From UBA1731 sp963626295 (GTDB lineage Bacteria > Verrucomicrobiota > Kiritimatiellia > RFP12 > UBA1067), in assembly GCA_963626295.1 (NCBI GenBank), contig CAVFWS010000114.1, positions 1 through 5,772 of the forward strand: DNA of 5,772 bases, read 5' to 3'. Numbering within the stretch: position 1 is the stretch's first letter; each line of letters starts with the position of its first letter. A program made the translations under genes and the position numbers. This document shows, piece after piece, positions 1 through 5,600 of the stretch. The notes below the pieces were generated by a model. That model was not told where the DNA came from. It did no database searches and was given only the letters and a program-made list of their open reading frames with translations.

Positions 1-1784
1 TGCAGGTCAACTCCACGCTCATCCAGTCGGACGGGACGCGCGAGGCGGACTTCCTGGCCGTCAATGCCGCGTCCGCGGCGCTCCACATCAGCGAGATCCC
101 GTTCATGGGGCCGATCGGGTGTGTGCGCATCGGTCGTGTTGACGGCGAATGGGTGATCAACCCCACGCACGAGCAGAAGGCCAAGAGCGACATCGACCTG
201 CTCTATGCGGGCATTCGCGGCAAGTTCCTCATGATGGAGGGTTCCGCCTGCGAGATATCCGACGAGGATTTCGTGGCGGCGCTGAAGCGCGCCCACGAGG
301 AGGTCGAGAAGATCATCGATCTCCAGATCGAGATGCGCAGGGCCCTCGGCAAGCCGGACAAGGTCATCGCGGACGTCCCGCAGCCTGCCGACAAGATGGA
401 CTTCATGCGCGCGGAGGGCGGGGAGGCCCTTTCGGCCGCGTTGCTCATCAAGGGCAAGCTTGAGCGCCAGGGCAAGGTAAGCGCCATCAAGGACGACCTT
501 CTGAAGAAGGTCTCCGAGAGGTGGCCGGAGATTGACGCCGTCGGTTTCGTGCATCTCTTTGACGCGCTTGAGATCGAGACGGTCCGCAAGAACGTGCTGG
601 AGAAGGGGCTTCGCATAGACGGCCGCGCCCAGCACGAGATTCGTCCTCTGGCGGCGCAGGTCGGCGTTCTGCCGAGGGTGCATGGCTCGGCGGTCTTCTC
701 GCGCGGCGAGACGCAGTCCTTTGCGACGGTCACGCTTGGCACGAAGAGGGATGCGCAGGAGCTCGATTCCGTGACGGGCGGCCCGCTCTCGAAGCGGTTC
801 ATGCTGCACTACAACTTCCCTCCGTACTGCACGGGCGAGGTTGGCCGTCTCGGTTCCACCGGCCGTCGCGAGATCGGCCATGGCGCACTCGCGGAGCGCT
901 CGATCGCCGAGGTGCTGCCCGACGAGTTCCCGTATTCGATCCGCGTCGTCTCCGAAATCATGGGCTCCAACGGCTCGTCGTCGATGGCCTCCATCTGCAA
1001 CGGCTGCCTCGCCCTCATGGATGCGGGCGTGCCGCTCAAGAGGACGGTCGCCGGCATATCGATCGGCCTGTTCACGAACGCCGACCAGAGCCAGAAGGTT
1101 CTCGTCACCGACATTCTCGGCGCAGAGGATCATTGCGGCGACATGGACTTCAAGGTCGGCGGCACCCGGAAGGGCATCACCGGCTTCCAGGTGGACCTGA
1201 AGCTCCGCGGTCTCACGTGGGATCTCGTCGAAGGGGCCGTCAAGGCCGCGCACGACGCGCGCCTTAAGATCATCGACTTCATGGAGAGCGTGATCCCGGC
1301 CCCGCGCAAGGAGCTCAACAAGTACGCTCCGCGCATGGAGGTCGTCAAGATCCCCGCCGACAAGATCGGCGCGCTGATCGGAAAGGGCGGCGAGACCATC
1401 CGCGGAATCTGCGAGAAGACCGGCGCCCAGATCGACATCGAGGAGGATGGCGACTATGGCGTGGTTTCCATCTTCGCGACAACCGGCGAGATGATGGATA
1501 GCGCAATGGCCGAGGTCAACGCCGTGACGGCGGAGGCCGAGCCCGGCAAGGTCTACGAGGGGACGGTCACCGGCATCAAGGACTTCGGCGCATTCGTGGA
1601 GATACTGCCCGGCAAGGACGGCCTCTGCCACATCTCCGAACTCTCCGACAGGCGCGTGAACTCCGTCGAGGACGTCTGCAGGGTCGGCGACAAGATGCTA
1701 GTGAAGTGCATAGGCGTGGACGACCGCGGCCGCATCAAGCTGAGCAGGCGCGCCGCCATGGCCGAGGCCGACGCGCGGGCATAG
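1..1784 (+). CDS. pnp: Polynucleotide phosphorylase (PNPase), 5' truncated by window edge
   Basis: PNPase is a trimeric 3'-to-5' exoribonuclease that degrades RNA with phosphate, releasing nucleoside diphosphates; it often works with RNase E or RNase Y. The frame is open from base 3 and gives about 593 residues, so roughly the first 100 to 130 of about 700 are missing. The order of domains is canonical. First comes the end of the first RNase PH domain (NAASAALHISEIPF near residue 20), then a helical linker. The second RNase PH domain starts near residue 197 (GLRIDGR), with phosphate-binding SNGSSSMASICNG and the two catalytic-site aspartates in EDHCGDMDF. A KH domain with GKGG (about bases 1381-1392) and an S1 domain (VYEGTVTGIKDFGAFVEI, about 1552-1605) follow. 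The ATG at 105 is internal, because homology runs through it. The stop is TAG at 1782-1784, and no acidic tail follows S1. Confidence 0.97.
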   Translation, partial: QVNSTLIQSDGTREADFLAVNAASAALHISEIPFMGPIGCVRIGRVDGEWVINPTHEQKAKSDIDLLYAGIRGKFLMMEGSACEISDEDFVAALKRAHEEVEKIIDLQIEMRRALGKPDKVIADVPQPADKMDFMRAEGGEALSAALLIKGKLERQGKVSAIKDDLLKKVSERWPEIDAVGFVHLFDALEIETVRKNVLEKGLRIDGRAQHEIRPLAAQVGVLPRVHGSAVFSRGETQSFATVTLGTKRDAQELDSVTGGPLSKRFMLHYNFPPYCTGEVGRLGSTGRREIGHGALAERSIAEVLPDEFPYSIRVVSEIMGSNGSSSMASICNGCLALMDAGVPLKRTVAGISIGLFTNADQSQKVLVTDILGAEDHCGDMDFKVGGTRKGITGFQVDLKLRGLTWDLVEGAVKAAHDARLKIIDFMESVIPAPRKELNKYAPRMEVVKIPADKIGALIGKGGETIRGICEKTGAQIDIEEDGDYGVVSIFATTGEMMDSAMAEVNAVTAEAEPGKVYEGTVTGIKDFGAFVEILPGKDGLCHISELSDRRVNSVEDVCRVGDKMLVKCIGVDDRGRIKLSRRAAMAEADARA

Positions 1785-1788
1785 AGGA

Positions 1789-1803
1789 GATCCGTCTCGG
1801 ATC
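1789..1803 (+). other. Short perfect hairpin just after pnp stop
   Basis: GATCCG and CGGATC form a perfect 6-bp stem around the loop TCT, 4 bases after the pnp stop codon. There is no T-run behind it. It may protect the 3' end of the pnp message or be a small operator-like palindrome. The sequence shows only the symmetry; any role is inference. Confidence 0.35.
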
Positions 1804-1818
1804 GCATGAAATGGCGAA

Positions 1819-1859
1819 GAGGACGCCATGCAAATGATGAGCGTTTGCATGGCGTCTTC
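1819..1859 (+). terminator. Strong stem-loop between pnp and uvrB, probable terminator or 3' stabiliser
   Basis: GACGCCATGCAAA (1822-1834) pairs perfectly with TTTGCATGGCGTC (1844-1856) around a 9-base loop. Three further pairs, one of them G-T, extend the stem to 16 bp. It is the only strong structure between pnp and uvrB, so it probably ends or trims the pnp transcript. The tail (TTCGTTATG) is not a real T-run, so factor-independent termination would be weak; a role as a stabilising 3' hairpin is an alternative. Confidence 0.5.
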
Positions 1860-1919
1860 GTTATGTGCGGATTCGCGGTTCGCGATTCCGCCGGATGTTG
1901 AACATGAAGGCAAAAGGTC

Positions 1920-3917
1920 ATGGCTGAAAGACTATTCAGGCTAAAGGCGCCCTTCAATCCGACAGGCGACCAGCCGGCCGCGGTCGAGAAGCTTCTGAAA
2001 GGGCTTTCGTCCGGGGAAGGCCGGCTTGTGCTGCAGGGAGTGACGGGGTCTGGCAAGACATTCACCATGGCGAACCTCATAGAGAGGTGGAATCGGCCCA
2101 CGCTCATCCTCTCGCACAACAAGACCCTCGCGGCGCAGCTTTTCTCGGAGCTGAAGGAGTTCTTCCCGGAGAACGCCGTGGAGTACTTCGTCTCCTACTA
2201 CGACTATTACCAGCCGGAAGCCTACATCCCGCAGACCGACACGTACATCGAAAAGGATGCGGCGATCAACGAGGAGATAGAGAGGTATAGGCTTTCGGCC
2301 ACCAATTCCCTCATTGCGCGTAAGGACGTGGTGGTCGTCGCATCCGTTTCGTGCATCTATGGGCTCGGGGAATCTACGGAGTACCGCAATCTCGCGGTAC
2401 GGGCCAAGGTGGGCGAGGGGAAGGGGCGAGGCGATCTGATTGCGCGACTCGTCGAAGCCCAGTATGTCCGCAACGACATGGATTTCGCGCAGGGCAATTT
2501 CCGGGTGCGTGGGGATGTCGTGGACGTGTTTCCCGCCTACGCGGTAGAGGGCGTACGCATCGAGTTCTTCGGCGATGAGGTGGATTCCATACGTTCGATC
2601 GATCCTCTGACAGGGAAGGCCGGGGTTTCGATGCCTGCCGTTGTGATAACCCCGGCAAAGCAGTTCGTGATGTCGAAGGACAAGATGGAGGCGGCATACA
2701 GGCGCATAGAGCTTGAGCTGGCCGATCGGCTCAAGTATTTCGAGGGGGCGAAGAAATTCATAGAGGCCCAGCGTATCCGCGAAAGGACCGAATACGACAT
2801 CGAGATGATGCGTGAGCTCGGATACTGCAACGGAATCGAGAACTATTCGCGTCCATTGACTGGCCGGGCACCGGGCGAACCCCCTGAATGCCTGCTCGAC
2901 TATTTCCCCGATGATTTCCTCACGATCATCGACGAGTCGCACGTCGCTGTTCCGCAGATACGCGCAATGTACAACGGAGACCAGGCCCGCAAGCAGAAGC
3001 TTGTTGACTACGGCTTTCGGCTTCCGAGCGCGAAAGACAACAGGCCGCTCAAGTTCTCGGAGTTCGAGCAGAAGGTGCGCCAGATAGTGTTCACTTCGGC
3101 TACGCCGGGCGACTACGAATATTCCGTGTCAAAGACCGTCGCGGAGCAGGTCATACGTCCGACGGGGCTTCTCGATCCGGCAATAGAGGTGCGTCCGCTG
3201 AAGAACCAGGTGGATGACCTCATGGAAGAGATACGGAAGGTCGCGGCCAATGGCGACCGGGTGCTTGTGACGACCCTCACCAAGCGTTCCGCCGAAGACC
3301 TTACGGCCTATCTGCGCGAGACGGGAATCAGGGTGGAATATCTCCACAGCGACATAGACGCGCTGGAGCGGGTGGCCATCCTTGGCCGGTTGAGGAAGGG
3401 CGAGTTTGACGTTCTCGTGGGGATAAACCTGCTGCGGGAAGGTCTTGACTTCCCGGAGGTGGCGCTTGTGGCCATACTCGATGCCGACAAGGAAGGGTTC
3501 CTTCGGTCCACCACGTCATTGGTGCAGACGGCGGGGCGCTGTGCGCGTCACGAACATGGACGTGTGATCCTCTACGCGGATCATGATACGGATGCCATCC
3601 GGGAAACGATAGACATAACGCGCTACCATCGCGAAAGGCAAATGGCCTACAATCGCGAGCATGGCATCACTCCGAAGTCGGTGAAGCGCGCGATCAACGA
3701 ATCCGTATACGTGTTCAGGAGCGGGGAGTCCGAGAAGCCTAAGGGCAGGAAAATCGGGGCAACGGGCGTGATAGAGCAGGAGGTGATAGACGACCTCAAG
3801 CGCGAAATGATGGAGGCTGCGGATGCCCTTGAGTTTGAGCGGGCGGCATACCTTCGCGACCAGATCAAGACCCTTGAACGGCAGCTGTCGGGCGCAACCA
3901 AAAAATGCAGAAAATGA
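1920..3917 (+). CDS. uvrB: UvrABC system protein B, nucleotide excision repair helicase
   Basis: UvrB receives damaged DNA from UvrA, verifies the lesion by threading one strand under a beta-hairpin, and recruits UvrC for incision. The 665-residue product is full length (E. coli UvrB is 673). Motifs in order: N-terminal FNPTGDQP; Walker A GVTGSGKT (residues 40-47); the beta-hairpin YDYYQPEAYIPQTDTYIEKD (about 94-113); Walker B-type DESH (338-341); FTSATPG (391-397); motif VI as QTAGRCAR (537-544); and a C-terminal UVR domain (about 619-654, with LEFERAAYLRDQI), which contacts UvrC. Motif VI usually reads QTIGRAAR, so two positions differ but the Gln and both Arg remain. The ATG at 1920 fits the family N-terminus. 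AAGG at 1907-1910 is a plausible ribosome-binding site. The gene appears monocistronic, with a tRNA gene behind it. Confidence 0.98.
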   Translation: MAERLFRLKAPFNPTGDQPAAVEKLLKGLSSGEGRLVLQGVTGSGKTFTMANLIERWNRPTLILSHNKTLAAQLFSELKEFFPENAVEYFVSYYDYYQPEAYIPQTDTYIEKDAAINEEIERYRLSATNSLIARKDVVVVASVSCIYGLGESTEYRNLAVRAKVGEGKGRGDLIARLVEAQYVRNDMDFAQGNFRVRGDVVDVFPAYAVEGVRIEFFGDEVDSIRSIDPLTGKAGVSMPAVVITPAKQFVMSKDKMEAAYRRIELELADRLKYFEGAKKFIEAQRIRERTEYDIEMMRELGYCNGIENYSRPLTGRAPGEPPECLLDYFPDDFLTIIDESHVAVPQIRAMYNGDQARKQKLVDYGFRLPSAKDNRPLKFSEFEQKVRQIVFTSATPGDYEYSVSKTVAEQVIRPTGLLDPAIEVRPLKNQVDDLMEEIRKVAANGDRVLVTTLTKRSAEDLTAYLRETGIRVEYLHSDIDALERVAILGRLRKGEFDVLVGINLLREGLDFPEVALVAILDADKEGFLRSTTSLVQTAGRCARHEHGRVILYADHDTDAIRETIDITRYHRERQMAYNREHGITPKSVKRAINESVYVFRSGESEKPKGRKIGATGVIEQEVIDDLKREMMEAADALEFERAAYLRDQIKTLERQLSGATKKCRK

Positions 3918-3919
3918 GA

Positions 3920-3948
3920 TTGTTGCAGATCGGGTTTTTTGGTATACT
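3920..3948 (+). promoter_or_regulatory. Promoter of tRNA-His
   Basis: TTGTTG (3920-3925), a 17-base spacer and TATACT (3943-3948) form a sigma70-type promoter. The TGG before the -10 box supplies an extended -10 element. Transcription would start near 3955, about 20 bases before the mature tRNA. The promoter begins 3 bases after the uvrB stop codon, so tRNA-His is expressed independently of uvrB. Confidence 0.7.
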
Positions 3949-3973
3949 ATATCCACTTTTTTGAATCCTTAGT

Positions 3974-4050
3974 GGCGAGAGTAGCTCAATTGGTAGAGCA
4001 TCAGATTGTGGATCTGAGGGTTGCGGGATCGTGCCCCGTCTCTTGCCCCA
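3974..4050 (+). tRNA. tRNA-His (GTG anticodon) with encoded G-1 and CCA
   Basis: This sequence folds as a complete cloverleaf. The acceptor arm is 3975-3981 with 4040-4046 (one G-T pair). The D arm is GCTC/GAGC (3984-3987, 3996-3999). The anticodon arm is TCAGA/TCTGA around TTGTGGA, giving anticodon GTG at 4008-4010. A 5-base variable loop and a T arm GCGGG/CCCGT (4023-4027, 4035-4039) follow. G at 3974 faces C at 4047, the extra G-1:C73 pair that identifies tRNA-His to histidyl-tRNA synthetase. CCA is encoded at 4048-4050. The T loop is ATCGTGC instead of the usual TTCRANY, so positions 54 and 58 are A and T rather than T and A. Its own promoter and following hairpin make it a single-gene unit. 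Confidence 0.96.
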
Positions 4051-4057
4051 GCCTTTA

Positions 4058-4089
4058 CCCCCGGTGGAATCTGCCGAGGGCTTTGTTTT
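4058..4089 (+). terminator. Probable intrinsic terminator of tRNA-His
   Basis: CCCCCGG (4058-4064) pairs with CCGAGGG (4074-4080) with one internal C-A mismatch and a 9-base loop, followed by CTTTGTTTT. It lies 8 bases after the CCA end. The T-rich tail overlaps the end of the converging hicB-like gene (TAA at 4090-4088 on the minus strand), so the two transcripts meet here. Confidence 0.6.
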
Positions 4090-4366
4090 ACAGGGGTTTC
4101 GCGCATTCCGCGGCCTGGCGCGGGCGCGAGACGCGGCGCGGCATCCGGCGCAAGGCCTCTTCGATGTAGACCTCAAGGCAGCCCTGCGCCGCTTCGCGGA
4201 CGTTCGCCCGGCACTCGGCGCGCGTCGCGCCGAACGAGGCGCAACCACGCAACGCGGGGACTTCGCCCCAGTAGCCGCCTTCCTTCGCCGGATGCACGAC
4301 GATGCGCCACTCGTCCGAAGACGGGAGCCCGGTCACGCGCACGGAATCTGTCAAGGTAATGCTCAT
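4088..4366 (-). CDS. HicB-like antitoxin family protein, orphan
   Basis: The 92-residue product matches the HicB-like antitoxin fold (the former UPF0150 group). A strand EWRIVVHPAKEGGYWGEVPAL is followed by the hallmark GCASFGATRAECRANVREAA and a helix ending LEVYIEEAL. HicB proteins neutralise the HicA mRNA interferase, and many also bind the operon operator through a C-terminal HTH or RHH domain. Here the core is followed only by about 24 mostly basic residues and no DNA-binding domain is evident. No HicA-like gene lies on either side: upstream is non-coding on this strand and downstream is tRNA-His. The start at MSITLTDS is chosen because homology begins there. No Shine-Dalgarno sequence precedes it, and a -10 box ends 8 bases before the ATG, suggesting a leaderless message. 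The family call is good, but antitoxin activity is inference. Confidence 0.8.
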   Translation of the reverse strand: MSITLTDSVRVTGLPSSDEWRIVVHPAKEGGYWGEVPALRGCASFGATRAECRANVREAAQGCLEVYIEEALRRMPRRVSRPRQAAECAKPL

Positions 4367-4373
4367 ACCGCAC

Positions 4374-4382
4374 GTTATACCA
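4374..4382 (-). promoter_or_regulatory. Extended -10 promoter of the hicB-like gene
   Basis: Read on the minus strand the sequence is TGGTATAAC, an extended -10 element (TGn plus TATAAC). No convincing -35 box is seen 17 bases upstream. The expected transcription start lies at about 4367 or 4366, that is, at the ATG itself. Confidence 0.45.
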
Positions 4383-4432
4383 CAAGGCGGCCACGGCGGA
4401 CGATAGAAAACGATAAAAGAATATGAATATGA

Positions 4433-4606
4433 AAACTTGCACTCGTGGACATACGCAATGCCGTGGTGATCAAGGGAAGCCTGCCGGGCGCCCTCCTGTA
4501 TCGCGTGCTGGGCTGGTGCGTGTCGCACACGAAAGAACTGATGGAAAACTGGAACCTTGCCAAGGCGGGCAAGCCGCTGAAATGGATCGACTGGAGCATC
4601 GACTGA
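4433..4606 (+). pseudogene. C-terminal remnant of a DUF4160 protein
   Basis: The frame ending with TGA at 4604-4606 reads ALVDIRNAVVIKGSLPGALL, then VLGWCVSHTKELMENWNLAK and KPLKWID. This is the C-terminal half of DUF4160 (pattern: A.vdI...i.eG.LP, then W...H..EL..NW..A..G.pl..I). The family's N-terminal half, with its PPH.H segment, is absent. An in-frame TGA at 4430 closes the frame, and the only possible start is GTG at 4445, without a clear ribosome-binding site. The preceding bases in another frame read EYEYEN, which resembles the residues normally just before ALVDI, so a one-base frameshift plus a 5' deletion is possible. The DUF2442 gene follows after 13 bases, the usual partner order. 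DUF4160 function is unknown. A short translated protein from GTG (53 residues) cannot be excluded. Confidence 0.65.
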
Positions 4607-4619
4607 AAGGAGCGCACCC

Positions 4620-4901
4620 ATGATGATGCACGACATATGCATGGTAAGGCCGGCAAAAGGATGGAAGGTGGATTGCTACTTCACGACAGGGCATATCCGC
4701 CGCTTTGACATGGCGTCGCTCCTGACACCTGACTGCGGCCCGGTGTTTCAGCCCCTCCGCAACCGCGGAACGTTCCTCAGGTCGATGACAGTGATGAATG
4801 GCACTCTTGCGTTCGACGTCGCCGGAACCCGCGACGAACGCAAATGCGTCGACATAGATGCGGAGACGATATTCGAAGACGGCGAGAAGGTGAAAGGTTG
4901 A
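4620..4901 (+). CDS. DUF2442 domain protein
   Basis: The 93-residue product shows the DUF2442 pattern: VRPAKGWKVDCYFTTGHIRRFDMASLL (about residues 9-35), VFQPLRN, then F..MTVMNGTLAFDV and a final VDIDAETIFED. It is a small beta-rich domain of unknown biochemical role. It is often encoded next to DUF4160 proteins, and the pair is suspected of toxin-antitoxin-like behaviour. AAAGGAG at 4606-4612 sits 7 bases before the ATG at 4620. Two more ATG codons follow at once (4623, 4626) and could also be used. The ribosome-binding site overlaps the DUF4160 stop, so the two were once translationally coupled. The domain looks intact while its partner is not. It has a somewhat longer segment (GTRDERK) before the final strand than I would expect. 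Confidence 0.8.
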   Translation: MMMHDICMVRPAKGWKVDCYFTTGHIRRFDMASLLTPDCGPVFQPLRNRGTFLRSMTVMNGTLAFDVAGTRDERKCVDIDAETIFEDGEKVKG

Positions 4902-4954
4902 GCCGTGAAGACAACGGCATGGTGGGCGTAATTTGGCGGGAGAAGGATGATAAA

Positions 4955-5176
4955 ATGGCTAACATGCAAAGTCCGGAGAAGATGCGGCTCGGCTTGTTGA
5001 TTGACAGGCGAGTGGCCGCAAGGTTAGACAAGGCCGCAAGGTCGGCACATCTTTCAAGGAATGCATATGCAAACGCCCTTCTTGATGATGCGCTTGCGGC
5101 CGTTCGCTTGACAGATGAAGAAAAGGAGAAGATTGAAAACGAAATCCAACGAATCCGTCGTTCGCGTCGCTATTAA
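4955..5176 (+). CDS. Ribbon-helix-helix type small DNA-binding protein (RHH-1)
   Basis: The 73-residue product has the layout of an RHH (Arc/CopG-like) protein. A strand RLGLLID (about residues 11-17) is followed by helix RRVAARLDKAARSA, a turn HLSRN, and helix AYANALLDDALAAV. A charged helical tail LTDEEKEKIENEIQRI ends in the basic RRSRRY. Such dimers bind operator DNA and often serve as antitoxins or plasmid and phage regulators. ATG 4955 is chosen because AAGGA at 4943-4947 is ideally spaced (7 bases); the frame is open further upstream but overlaps the DUF2442 end without a start signal. A second ATG at 4964 is possible. The gene lies 53 bases after DUF2442 and may share its transcript. 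The target is unknown. The fold is judged by pattern only. Confidence 0.65.
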   Translation: MANMQSPEKMRLGLLIDRRVAARLDKAARSAHLSRNAYANALLDDALAAVRLTDEEKEKIENEIQRIRRSRRY

Positions 5177-5273
5177 GATAGACCGCAACAGATACGAATT
5201 CCTGTCCGCACTTGCCGCGCTTCGCGGAAAGACGGTAGAAGAAATAGCCTCATTTTTTTGGCCACTGGGTTAA
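5133..5273 (+). CDS. Very short RHH-like protein starting at TTG, overlapping RHH-1
   Basis: This 46-residue frame starts at TTG, 5 bases after a strong AAAAGGAG (5121-5128), and overlaps the end of RHH-1 by 44 bases. Its product has a strand VVRVAIKID (about residues 9-17), a helix RNRYEFLSALAALR, and a second helix KTVEEIASFF, the minimal RHH order. It ends WPLG before TAA. The strong ribosome-binding site and the protein pattern, in a frame different from RHH-1, support a real gene. Translational coupling to RHH-1 is likely. A run of seven T at 5253-5259 lies inside the second helix and could slip. Function unknown; it could be a partner regulator of RHH-1 or a truncated copy. Confidence 0.5.
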   Translation: MKTKSNESVVRVAIKIDRNRYEFLSALAALRGKTVEEIASFFWPLG

Positions 5274-5280
5274 ATCACCC
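5251..5280 (+). repeat. Direct repeat, copy 1 of 2
   Basis: CATTTTTTT, 7 divergent bases, GGGTT, 2 bases, then ATCACCC. The same pattern with identical spacing recurs 64 bases downstream, with 23 of 30 positions equal. This copy contains the end of the TTG-started RHH-like gene, including its TAA stop. Confidence 0.6.
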
Positions 5281-5298
5281 TGTGGAGGGCAAGTAGGG

Positions 5299-5349
5299 AT
5301 GATGCAAGACCCGCCATTTTTTTACACAAAGGGTTGGATCACCCCATGA
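5299..5349 (+). pseudogene. Sixteen-codon frame, likely remnant of a duplicated RHH-like gene
   Basis: ATG at 5299 follows GGAGGG (5284-5289) by 9 bases and opens the frame MMQDPPFFYTKGWITP before TGA. The FF....G.ITP part lies in the same frame and alignment as FFWPLG-stop-ITL in the preceding gene, through the direct repeat; TGG here replaces the TAA there. This suggests the tail of a decayed tandem copy whose middle was lost. It could still be translated because the ribosome-binding site is good. Low confidence as a gene. Confidence 0.3.
5315..5344 (+). repeat. Direct repeat, copy 2 of 2
   Basis: CATTTTTTT, ACACAAA, GGGTT, GG, ATCACCC: the second copy of the 30-base pattern at 5251-5280. 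It ends 27 bases before the start of the third RHH-like gene. Confidence 0.6.
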
Positions 5350-5371
5350 AATGAAAGCACAGGAGAACGAC

Positions 5372-5533
5372 ATGAGCGAAGAGAAGGTAATCAACGTTCC
5401 GCTTGCGCCGGCCGTGAAGGAGCGGCTGGAGCGCGTGGCAATTTGGGCCAAGCGCGGACAGGCGGGCGCACGAGTAAAGAAAATGGCCCGGCGAACCGGG
5501 CCGCAGTCTCAAAACACTGACTTCGGCATATAG
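5372..5533 (+). CDS. Small protein with RHH-like N-terminal half (RHH-3)
   Basis: The 53-residue frame begins MSEEKVINVPLAPAVKERLE. The strand VINVPL and helix APAVKERLERVAIWAKRG are typical of the first half of an RHH protein. The remainder (QAGARVKKMARRTGPQSQ...) is basic and does not look like the usual second helix, so the gene may be truncated or frameshifted. ATG 5372 is preferred over ATG 5351 because AGGAG (5361-5365) lies 6 bases before it. A perfect 7-bp hairpin (5485-5502) sits in the last third and would be a terminator on the opposite strand. This is a further member of the same run of small genes. Function unknown. Confidence 0.5.
   Translation: MSEEKVINVPLAPAVKERLERVAIWAKRGQAGARVKKMARRTGPQSQNTDFGI
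5475..5502 (-). terminator. Minus-strand intrinsic terminator
   Basis: On the minus strand GGCCCGG, loop TTCG, CCGGGCC forms a perfect 7-bp GC stem, followed by ATTTTCTTTA. This is a textbook intrinsic terminator for a transcript coming from the right. On the plus strand no T-run follows. It would end either a short antisense RNA from the promoter at 5560-5589 or a gene entering from the right edge. Confidence 0.65.
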
Positions 5534-5554
5534 CCTTGTTGTGATAAGATGCGG
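5475..5554 (-). ncRNA. Hypothetical about 80-nt minus-strand small RNA
   Basis: A candidate minus-strand promoter (5589-5560) and the intrinsic terminator at 5502-5475 would bound a transcript of about 80 bases starting near 5554. It is antisense to the 3' part of the third RHH-like gene, so it could pair with that message. It contains a six-codon frame (MPKSVF), with AAGG 4 bases before its ATG. The bounds rest on promoter and terminator signals only. Confidence 0.3.
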
Positions 5555-5569
5555 TGCGTATGATATAAT
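5539..5569 (+). promoter_or_regulatory. Plus-strand extended -10 promoter
   Basis: TGATATAAT (5561-5569) is a perfect extended -10 element. TTGTGA (5539-5544) is a possible -35 with a long 19-base spacer. Transcription should begin near 5576, 25 bases before the ATG of the short leader frame. Confidence 0.65.
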
Positions 5570-5589
5570 ATTCCGCGCCTGAAAGTCAA
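5560..5589 (-). promoter_or_regulatory. Candidate minus-strand promoter overlapping the plus-strand one
   Basis: On the minus strand TTGACT (5589-5584) is a near-consensus -35. A -10 can be TATATC (16-base spacer, 5567-5562) or TATCAT (18-base spacer, 5565-5560). The -10 region shares bases with the plus-strand TATAAT, so RNA polymerase could not occupy both at once. Confidence 0.4.
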
Positions 5590-5600
5590 GGGGGTGAACA

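Noticed and set aside
203..802. 199-codon minus-strand frame
   Set aside because: It is antisense to pnp, rich in Ser and Arg, and matches no family; a codon shadow of pnp.
1941..2942. 333-codon open frame on the minus strand
   Set aside because: It lies entirely opposite uvrB, has no recognisable domain, and is explained by the high GC content of the uvrB coding sequence.
4031..4050. Attachment site at the tRNA-His 3' end
   Set aside because: No second copy of this segment and no integrase gene are present in the window, so an att site cannot be claimed.
4021..4426. Plus-strand frames of 112 and 131 codons after tRNA-His
   Set aside because: They start inside the tRNA or its terminator, are extremely Arg- and Pro-rich, and lie opposite the hicB-like gene, whose protein pattern is clear.
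4423..4623. 66-codon plus-strand frame starting MNMKTCTRGH
   Set aside because: It is out of frame with the DUF4160 pattern and has no recognisable protein features.
4367..4642. Long N-terminal extension of the hicB-like gene
   Set aside because: The extra 92 residues overlap the DUF4160 remnant and the DUF2442 start on the other strand and look non-coding; HicB homology begins at MSITLTDS (4366).
4844..4954. Upstream extension of RHH-1 to ATG 4844
   Set aside because: It would overlap the DUF2442 gene by 58 bases, reads as Arg-rich shadow sequence, and lacks the well-placed ribosome-binding site found before 4955.
5251..5344. CRISPR-like array from the repeated 30-base units
   Set aside because: Only two imperfect copies exist, the differences fall inside the repeat, and the pattern fits a coding duplication better.
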